Origin: an uncultured Clostridia bacterium
GTDB taxonomy: Bacteria; Bacillota; Clostridia; Christensenellales; UBA3700
Length of the DNA stretch: 8,509 nt
Assembly (NCBI GenBank): GCA_947176115.1
Contig: CAMWPK010000058.1
Coordinates: 1-8,509, forward strand
Reading direction: 5' to 3'
Position numbers and translations under genes: made by a program. This document shows positions 1 to 5,168 of this stretch, one piece after another (within the stretch, counting starts at the first letter, position 1; every line of letters starts with the position of its first letter). The notes beneath the pieces were generated by a model, which was not told where the DNA came from, made no database searches, and saw nothing but the letters and a program-made list of their open reading frames with translations.

Positions 1-1321
1 AAATCGAGTCTGCGGCTTGTACTATTATCGCCTCCAAAGTTTGAGGTTCTACGTCGCCGTGGTGAGCCTCAATTGCGTGAATAACGTTGCGTTGTTCCTT
101 GAACTTCTTAGCAATGTCTACGCCAATCGTGACGTGAGTACCTTCCACTTCATGATCGACAGCTTTACCTATATCGTGCAACAAACCTGCTCTCTTCGCT
201 ACCTTAACGTCTGCGCCCAATTCTGCTGCCATCATTCCCGCCAAATAACTTACTTCCAAAGAGTGCTTAAGCACGTTTTGTCCGTAACTGGTACGGTATT
301 TTAATCTGCCTAGCAACTTGATAATCTCCGGATGCAAACCGTATACGTTGGCTTCAAACGCAGCGTTCTCGCCGGCTTCTTTCATTTGTTGCTCTATCTC
401 TCTCTTTACTTTCTCAACGGTTTCTTCAATCTTTGCAGGATGTATTCTTCCGTCAGAAACCAATCTCTCGATAGTCAACTTTGCAATCTCTCTTCTCACA
501 GGGTCAAAACCGGATACTGTTACTACGTCCGGAGTATCGTCAATAATTAAATCAACGCCCGTGGAATTCTCAATGGCCCTTATATTTCTACCTACTCTAC
601 CGATAAGTCTGCCCTTCATATCCTCATTGGGCAACTCAACGACCGATACGGCAATTTCCGACGCGTGGTCGGCTGAACATCTTTGAATTGCAAGACCAAT
701 AATATTTTTAGCTTTTTTATCAGCCTCGTCCTTTGCCTTTTGCTCAATTTCCTTGACTTTGACGACAGCGTCTTTCTTTGCTTCGTCCAAAAGCTCGTCC
801 ATGAGTATTTGCTTCGCCTCGTCTTGCGTAAGTTTTGCAACTTTTTCAAGTTCTGACAGCATGTTGGCATGAGCATTTTGCAACTCTTGCTCAATTTCGT
901 CAAGTTCTCTTTCTTTGCTCTCTAATTGTTTCTTCTTTTCGTCAATTAAATCAGATTTTTTATCAATAGCCATTTCTCTTTTGATGAGCTGATCTTCTCT
1001 TTGAGCAACTCTCTGCTCATTTCTGGCTATTTCTGCTTTCTGCTCTCTTGACTGATTGTCTAACTCCTTACGGAGTCTGTTCTGCTCTTCTTTTACTTCC
1101 TTGAGATAAGTCTTAGATTCGTCGCGAGCTTCCTTTTTCATTCTCTCGCACTCTTCCTTAACACCGCCGACTGTTTTCTTCGTATACGACTTATATATCA
1201 AAATGCCTATTCCTATACCGCCACCAAGACATAGTATGATAGCGAGTACAAGACCTATAGCCCATCCTATATTTCCGTCTGCCCCAAGGAGAAAATCAAA
1301 GCAATTCACACTGAATTTCAT
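1..1321 (-). CDS. rny: Ribonuclease Y (RNase Y), 3' end cut by window edge
   Basis: Membrane-anchored endoribonuclease that starts mRNA decay in Firmicutes. About 440 codons are visible in one open frame; family members are about 520 residues, so roughly 80 C-terminal residues lie outside the window. Domains seen: one membrane helix at about residues 18-43; a long charged, Lys/Glu/Gln-rich coiled coil at about 50-200; a KH domain around the motif MKGRLIGRVGRN (residues 235-246); and an HD domain with LLHDIGKAVDHEVEG, whose metal-binding pair is H382-D383, followed by HHGD. The KH loop has Val where the family normally has Glu (GREGRN). The ATG start is preceded by AGGAGG five bases upstream and gives the membrane anchor directly, which supports this start. 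It follows recA after 105 bp and has its own promoter candidate. Identity is secure from the KH-HD combination and sequence; the C-terminus cannot be judged. Confidence 0.97.
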   Translation of the reverse strand, partial: MKFSVNCFDFLLGADGNIGWAIGLVLAIILCLGGGIGIGILIYKSYTKKTVGGVKEECERMKKEARDESKTYLKEVKEEQNRLRKELDNQSREQKAEIARNEQRVAQREDQLIKREMAIDKKSDLIDEKKKQLESKERELDEIEQELQNAHANMLSELEKVAKLTQDEAKQILMDELLDEAKKDAVVKVKEIEQKAKDEADKKAKNIIGLAIQRCSADHASEIAVSVVELPNEDMKGRLIGRVGRNIRAIENSTGVDLIIDDTPDVVTVSGFDPVRREIAKLTIERLVSDGRIHPAKIEETVEKVKREIEQQMKEAGENAAFEANVYGLHPEIIKLLGRLKYRTSYGQNVLKHSLEVSYLAGMMAAELGADVKVAKRAGLLHDIGKAVDHEVEGTHVTIGVDIAKKFKEQRNVIHAIEAHHGDVEPQTLEAIIVQAADSI

Positions 1322-1326
1322 CTTTG

Positions 1327-1332
1327 CCTCCT
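1327..1332 (-). promoter_or_regulatory. Ribosome binding site of rny
   Basis: On the minus strand this reads AGGAGG, a perfect Shine-Dalgarno core, five bases before the ATG at 1321-1319. It fixes the rny start, so that the protein begins a few residues before its membrane helix. Confidence 0.85.
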
Positions 1333-1354
1333 ATATTAAATTGTTAAGTTTCAA

Positions 1355-1370
1355 CATAAAAATATTTATG
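1355..1370 (-). repeat. Small AT-rich inverted repeat in rny leader
   Basis: CATAAA and TTTATG flank a 4-base loop and form a 6-bp stem. It lies between the promoter candidate and the ribosome binding site, so it would be in the untranslated leader of an rny transcript. The stem is almost all A-T and weak. No U-tract follows it, so it is not an intrinsic terminator. Any regulatory role is speculative. Confidence 0.35.
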
Positions 1371-1377
1371 CAAGTTA

Positions 1378-1407
1378 ATTATAGCCTATTTCTTGCACTA
1401 AAGTCAA
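1378..1407 (-). promoter_or_regulatory. SigA-type promoter for rny
   Basis: On the minus strand a -35 box TTGACT (1407-1402, five of six consensus bases) and a -10 box TATAAT (1383-1378, perfect) are separated by 18 bp. The spacing predicts a transcript starting near 1371 with a leader of about 50 bases before the rny ATG. The promoter lies in the only sizeable gap inside the gene cluster, just past the recA stop codon, so rny can probably be transcribed separately from the ftsK-recA operon. Confidence 0.75.
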
Positions 1408-1412
1408 TAGTA

Positions 1413-1421
1413 ATTATAGCA
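1413..1421 (-). promoter_or_regulatory. Second, upstream extended -10 box for rny
   Basis: TGCTATAAT on the minus strand matches an extended -10 element (TGn plus TATAAT). The bases at the matching -35 distance lie within the end of recA and resemble the consensus poorly, so it would depend on the TG extension. The same nine bases occur upstream of ftsK at 8501-8493. It may be a minor tandem start or a chance AT-rich match. Confidence 0.4.
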
Positions 1422-1426
1422 ATATT

Positions 1427-2437
1427 TTACTCTTCTTGAGCCTTTTGCATAATCTTTGTTCTTATTTCCTGCGCAACTTCCGGATTATCGTCAAGGTATT
1501 GAATAGTCTTATCTCTTCCTTGACCTATTTTCTCGTCATTGTAGCTGATCCAAGAACCGCTCTTTTTCAAAATATCCATAGCTACGCCCATGTCTACAAG
1601 ACAGCCGTTGGCGGAAATACCTTTGCCAAAAATTATGTCAAATTCTGCCGTTTTGAACGGAGGCGCAACTTTATTCTTTACGACTTTTGCCTTTGCTCTG
1701 CTACCTATAAAGTCGCTTCCGTCCTTTATAGCGTCGCCTTTGCGAACTTCTATTCTTATACTTGAATAGAATTTCAACGCCTTACCGCCCGGCGTTACTT
1801 CGGGATTGCCGAACATTACTCCGACTTTTTCTCTCAATTGGTTGATAAAGATAACGCAAGTCTTGGTCTTATTTATTATCGCAGTCAATTTTCTTGCAGC
1901 CTGCGACATCAATCTTGCTTGAAGTCCAATTACCGACTGTCCCATTTCTCCTTCGATTTCAGCCTTTGGCGTCAATGCCGCTACGGAGTCTACTACGATA
2001 ATATCCATTGCGTTGGTTCTTACCATAGTTTCCAATATATCCAATGCCTGCTCGCCACTGTCAGGTTGGCTGACGTAAAGGTCTTTGACGTTAACGCCGA
2101 GTTTCTCAGCATATATAGGGTCAAGCGCATGCTCTGCGTCGATAAATGCGGCAAGACCGCCTTCCTTTTGACAGGAAGCTATCGCATGTAAAGCAACCGT
2201 TGTTTTACCCGAAGACTCAGGTCCGTATATCTCAATAATTCTGCCCTTTGGCAAACCGCCGACGCCAAGCGCCATATCTAGAGTTAGGCATCCCGTGCTA
2301 ATTACGTCTATATTTTCTATCTCTCTATCGCCAAGTCTTATGATAGAGCCTTTACCGTATTGTTTTTCAATTTTTGCAATGGCGTCTGCCACAAGTTCTG
2401 ATTTTTCTTTTTCTACGTCTTTCTTAACCTTTTCCAT
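1427..2437 (-). CDS. recA: RecA recombinase
   Basis: ATP-dependent DNA recombinase that forms filaments on single-stranded DNA, drives strand exchange and stimulates LexA self-cleavage. Its 336 residues are close to the usual 340-350; the acidic C-terminal tail is short (ends KAQEE). Visible motifs: Walker A GPESSGKT at residues 72-79; the catalytic glutamate in FIDAEHALD (E102); Walker B IIVVD at 146-150; the L1 region around EGEMGQSVIGLQARLMSQA; the switch NQLREK at 199-204; and the L2 region with GNPEVTPGGKALKFY. No motif is missing and no intein is present. The ATG has AAGAGG seven bases upstream, and that site overlaps the stop codon of the preceding cinA-type gene, indicating translational coupling. 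I found no LexA operator in front of it. No clear promoter is visible directly upstream, so it is probably read from the operon or from a site inside an upstream gene. Confidence 0.99.
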   Translation of the reverse strand: MEKVKKDVEKEKSELVADAIAKIEKQYGKGSIIRLGDREIENIDVISTGCLTLDMALGVGGLPKGRIIEIYGPESSGKTTVALHAIASCQKEGGLAAFIDAEHALDPIYAEKLGVNVKDLYVSQPDSGEQALDILETMVRTNAMDIIVVDSVAALTPKAEIEGEMGQSVIGLQARLMSQAARKLTAIINKTKTCVIFINQLREKVGVMFGNPEVTPGGKALKFYSSIRIEVRKGDAIKDGSDFIGSRAKAKVVKNKVAPPFKTAEFDIIFGKGISANGCLVDMGVAMDILKKSGSWISYNDEKIGQGRDKTIQYLDDNPEVAQEIRTKIMQKAQEE

Positions 2438-2444
2438 AATAATA

Positions 2445-2450
2445 CCTCTT
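2445..2450 (-). promoter_or_regulatory. recA ribosome binding site overlapping cinA stop
   Basis: The minus strand reads TTTAAGAGG. AAGAGG is the Shine-Dalgarno core for recA, seven bases before its ATG, and its first two bases belong to the TAA stop of the upstream gene. Ribosomes finishing that gene would stop on the recA initiation site. Confidence 0.75.
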
Positions 2451-3156
2451 AAAGTTCTTTTATATTTTTAAGCGCTAAATACAGCGCCGTATTTGTTACG
2501 CACTTTCTTATTTCGTTCCTGTCTTTATCAAAGAACATATCGTATACTTCAATACCGTATCTATTGCCGATAGCAATGTATGACAGACCTACGGGAGTAT
2601 CGTAATCATCGCTCAACGGTCCTGCGCAACCAGTAGTGGCGATAGCTAAATCAATCTCGTTGTTTTGCAAAAGTCCTTGCGCCATTTCCTTAGCGACAGC
2701 TTCGCTAACTACGCCGTTTTCCTCAATCGTGGCTAGTTTTACGTGAAGTCTGCGCACCTTAGAAGATACGTCGTACGTAACGAATCCCTCGTACAACACT
2801 GAACTGCTTCCTGATACGTCTACCAATCTCGAACATATCATACCGCCGGTCAAGGACTCGGCGACAGCAATTTTTGCGCCTTTGTTTCTCGCATTCTCAA
2901 TTACGCACTGCTCCAAAGTCGTATCGTAATTGGCGTAAACGTTCTGTCCCAGCGTATCAAGTATCATATCCAAAATTCTTTGGTATTCGATATCGCTTGC
3001 GCTTTTATTGATAAGAGTAAGTTTGCAGTCAAGGTTGAGCTGTTTGAAGTCCAAACTTACGCCGTCTACGTCAGCCAACTTCTTGCATTTCGCAAGCATT
3101 TCAGCATCAATGTCAAATGCTTTGAGTACGCAGTAGTTCTTGCAAGTTTCTATCAT
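2449..3156 (-). CDS. cinA: CinA-type protein without MoCF domain: KH-like linker plus PncC amidase domain
   Basis: The C-terminal part (about residues 80-235) is a CinA/PncC domain, the family of nicotinamide-mononucleotide deamidases, which convert NMN to nicotinate mononucleotide in pyridine nucleotide salvage. Motifs: AVAESLTGG (97-105) with the presumed catalytic Ser101, GFVTYDVSSK (124-133) giving Tyr128 and Lys133, NGVVSE (147-152), TTGCAGP (174-180) and a C-terminal KDRNEIRK. Residues 1-75 resemble the KH-like linker that joins the two halves of full-length CinA. At 235 residues the protein is longer than stand-alone PncC (about 160) but much shorter than CinA (about 400 or more): the N-terminal MoCF/ADP-ribose pyrophosphatase-type domain is absent. 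The rimO stop lies 9 bases upstream, so no lost N-terminus is hidden in between. AGGAGG five bases before the ATG supports the start. Position directly before recA is typical of cinA. The family is certain; loss of the pyrophosphatase activity is inferred from the missing domain. Confidence 0.9.
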   Translation of the reverse strand: MIETCKNYCVLKAFDIDAEMLAKCKKLADVDGVSLDFKQLNLDCKLTLINKSASDIEYQRILDMILDTLGQNVYANYDTTLEQCVIENARNKGAKIAVAESLTGGMICSRLVDVSGSSSVLYEGFVTYDVSSKVRRLHVKLATIEENGVVSEAVAKEMAQGLLQNNEIDLAIATTGCAGPLSDDYDTPVGLSYIAIGNRYGIEVYDMFFDKDRNEIRKCVTNTALYLALKNIKEL

Positions 3157-3161
3157 ATTTA

Positions 3162-3167
3162 CCTCCT
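3162..3167 (-). promoter_or_regulatory. cinA ribosome binding site overlapping rimO stop
   Basis: AGGAGG on the minus strand lies five bases before the cinA-type ATG and shares two bases with the TAG stop of rimO. This perfect core fixes the start codon and argues that the short N-terminus is real rather than a mis-called start. Confidence 0.8.
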
Positions 3168-4488
3168 AATCTTCCACTACTTGACCGAAATAATCAATTC
3201 CGTCTACGTTCTGAAGTTTTACTTTATAAATTTTACCTATCTCCACAGGCTTGTCCGAATAGAAATATACCTTAGTATCTATCTCAGGCGCGTCGTACTT
3301 ACTTCTCCCATAAAAAAGTTGCAAGTCGTAATCTATACCCTCATATATCACGTCAACCACACTGCCTATTCTCTCTTTGAGTTTGTCCGCCATAATGCTT
3401 TCTTGCAAAGCATATAATTCTTCCTGCCTGTGAATTTTAACTTCTTCCTCTATTTGTCCGCTCAGTCTACTTGCCGGCGTACCCTCTTCCATAGAGTAAG
3501 CAAAGAAACCGCACCTGTCTAACTTCGCCCAAGAAATAAATTCTTTTAGCTCGTCAAAGTCCTCTTGCTCTTCTCTTGGAAAGCCTACGATAAAAGTCGA
3601 ACGGATAGTAAAATCGCCGTGACGTCTTATCATATTTATAAGGTCAACGATTTGTTCTTTCGTAACCTTTCTATTCATTAATTTGAGTATCTTATTGCTT
3701 ACGTGCTGACAAGGTATATCAATATAGTTGCAAATCTTGGGATTGCTTGCCATATACTCGACTAATTGTTCAGTAACCTGCTCAGGATACAAATACAACA
3801 GTCTTATCCATTGTACGTCTAGCAACGACAATTCTTTGAGAAGGTCTATCAACTTGATTTCGCCATAAACGTCTATGCCGTATCTTGATACGTCTTGAGC
3901 TACGATTATCAACTCGCTTATACCGTAGTCTTTTACAAGCGATTTCGCTTCTTCGACTATATCCTCGATTTTCCTAGAAGTATACTTACCTCTAATATTC
4001 GGAATAGCGCAATATGTACATTTGTTGTCGCATCCCTCTGCAATCTTTAAGTATGCGTAATGATAAGGCGTGGTCAAAACTCTCTTGGGAGAAAACTGTC
4101 TATCGTCCTTATCGTTGGCGTAACACCTATCTCCTTGCCCAGCCACCATATTTTTAATAAGCAACGGCAAATTATGGTAATTGGCTGTTCCCAAAAACAT
4201 ATCAACTTCAAGAAATTCTTTCTCAAGCTCTTGCATATACCTTTGAGCAAGACAACCCGTAACTATAAGATACTTACACTTGTCTTTTTTATACTCAGCC
4301 ATTTCAAGTATAGTGTCTATAGCTTCTTGCTTTGCGCTGTCAATAAATCCGCAAGTATTGACAATAATTATATCAGCCTCGCTTGGCTCTCCTGTCAACT
4401 CGTAGCCGTCATTCTGAAGATATGCAAGCATATTCTCACTGTCAATACGGTTCTTATCGCACCCTAAAGATACAAGTCCTATCTTCAT
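3166..4488 (-). CDS. rimO: Ribosomal protein uS12 (S12) methylthiotransferase RimO
   Basis: Radical-SAM enzyme that adds a methylthio group to a conserved aspartate of ribosomal protein S12, using two iron-sulfur clusters. At 440 residues it is the normal family length. Domains in order: N-terminal methylthiotransferase domain beginning GLVSLGCDKNRIDSE, with cluster ligands C10, C46 and C79; radical-SAM core with CDNKCTYC (C153, C157, C160); and a C-terminal TRAM domain from about residue 372 with GRSKYDAPEID (394-404). SLGCDKNR at the start and DAPEID in TRAM separate RimO from the tRNA-modifying relatives MiaB and MtaB. The core contains YIDIPCQHVS, the RimO-type IPxQH segment, with Cys at a position often held by Leu or Ile. 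The start overlaps the pgsA stop as ATGA, with GAGG about eight bases upstream inside the end of pgsA, so translation is probably coupled. Confidence 0.97.
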   Translation of the reverse strand: MKIGLVSLGCDKNRIDSENMLAYLQNDGYELTGEPSEADIIIVNTCGFIDSAKQEAIDTILEMAEYKKDKCKYLIVTGCLAQRYMQELEKEFLEVDMFLGTANYHNLPLLIKNMVAGQGDRCYANDKDDRQFSPKRVLTTPYHYAYLKIAEGCDNKCTYCAIPNIRGKYTSRKIEDIVEEAKSLVKDYGISELIIVAQDVSRYGIDVYGEIKLIDLLKELSLLDVQWIRLLYLYPEQVTEQLVEYMASNPKICNYIDIPCQHVSNKILKLMNRKVTKEQIVDLINMIRRHGDFTIRSTFIVGFPREEQEDFDELKEFISWAKLDRCGFFAYSMEEGTPASRLSGQIEEEVKIHRQEELYALQESIMADKLKERIGSVVDVIYEGIDYDLQLFYGRSKYDAPEIDTKVYFYSDKPVEIGKIYKVKLQNVDGIDYFGQVVED

Positions 4489-5138
4489 TGTTTATCCTCT
4501 TCTTCAACGACTTGAGTCGCGCATTCTTGCTCAAGTGGCTTTTCTTCTTTCTTTTCGCCAAAAAAAAGTCGGGAATTCTTGACGATATAATTTATTCCTG
4601 ATATTACGGTAACTATAGTAGCCAATATAAAAAATGCCGTGCCAATATATCTAAGTATGGTACACGCATAAGCGGAATTTCTCGAATATAACAAGAAAGA
4701 TAAACCGAACAACGTCGTTGCCGTCTTGACTTTTCCTAGTTTGTCCGCCGCCAATGCTACGCCTTTGAGCGCAGAAACTTGACGCAAAACTCCTATCATA
4801 AACTCTCTTGCTATTATGATAACCGAGCAAATCAGCGCAAGATATGGAATATCGCTGACGTAATTGCCGTCCACCAATATAAACAGCGCAGTCGCCACAA
4901 GTACTTTGTCTGCAATAGGGTCAAGAAGTTTTCCCAAATCGCTGACCATGTCATACTTGCGCGCAATATAACCGTCCAAATAATCCGTCAAGGACGCTAT
5001 TACAAATAATGTCGCAGTGATAATAAATACGTATTGATTTAGCTCCTGCAAACAAAAACTTAGCAAAATCAACGGTATCATAACCAATCTGACTATAGTT
5101 ATCTTAGTAGGCAACGTCATTGTTGCATTCTTACTCAT
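4485..5138 (-). CDS. pgsA: CDP-diacylglycerol--glycerol-3-phosphate 3-phosphatidyltransferase
   Basis: Integral membrane enzyme that makes phosphatidylglycerophosphate from CDP-diacylglycerol and glycerol 3-phosphate, the committed step towards phosphatidylglycerol and cardiolipin. The complete CDP-alcohol phosphotransferase signature D-x2-DG-x2-AR-x8-G-x3-D-x3-D is present: D52, D55, G56, A59, R60, G69, D73, D77. Hydrophobic segments lie at about residues 16-30, 35-50, 78-90, 97-118, 141-152 and 163-187. The N-terminus LPTKITIVRLVMIPLILL is typical of PgsA. After the last helix comes a hydrophilic, Glu-rich tail (about 194-217) that is longer than the compact family core needs. That tail is preceded by a run of eight T bases in the coding strand at 4567-4560. 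The gene starts 30 bp after ftsK, with GAGGAG before the ATG, and ends in an ATGA overlap with rimO. Substrate choice (glycerol phosphate rather than serine or inositol) is inferred from sequence resemblance and gene context. Confidence 0.94.
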   Translation of the reverse strand: MSKNATMTLPTKITIVRLVMIPLILLSFCLQELNQYVFIITATLFVIASLTDYLDGYIARKYDMVSDLGKLLDPIADKVLVATALFILVDGNYVSDIPYLALICSVIIIAREFMIGVLRQVSALKGVALAADKLGKVKTATTLFGLSFLLYSRNSAYACTILRYIGTAFFILATIVTVISGINYIVKNSRLFFGEKKEEKPLEQECATQVVEEEDKQ

Positions 5139-5168
5139 TTATCTACTCCTCAATATCTAAACTCTTGC

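Noticed and set aside
616..903. Minus-strand Lys/Arg-rich open frame inside rny
   Set aside because: It is a shifted reading of the rny coiled-coil codons; the rny frame is continuous through it and gives conserved sequence on both sides.
1744..1755. LexA/DinR-like GAAC-N4-ATTC sequence
   Set aside because: It has one mismatch to GAAC-N4-GTTC, lies deep inside the recA coding region and lacks the flanking bases of a full site. It is not positioned to control recA.
1838..2191. Plus-strand open frame opposite recA (and similar ones opposite rimO at 4060-4467 and cinA/rimO at 2980-3417)
   Set aside because: Shadows of strongly conserved genes on the other strand; composition and residues show no family resemblance.
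2472..2487. GCGCT/AGCGC inverted repeat at the end of cinA, possible terminator
   Set aside because: The stem is only 5 bp, lies within the last cinA codons and has no U-tract on the minus strand. Termination here would also cut recA off from the tightly spaced operon.
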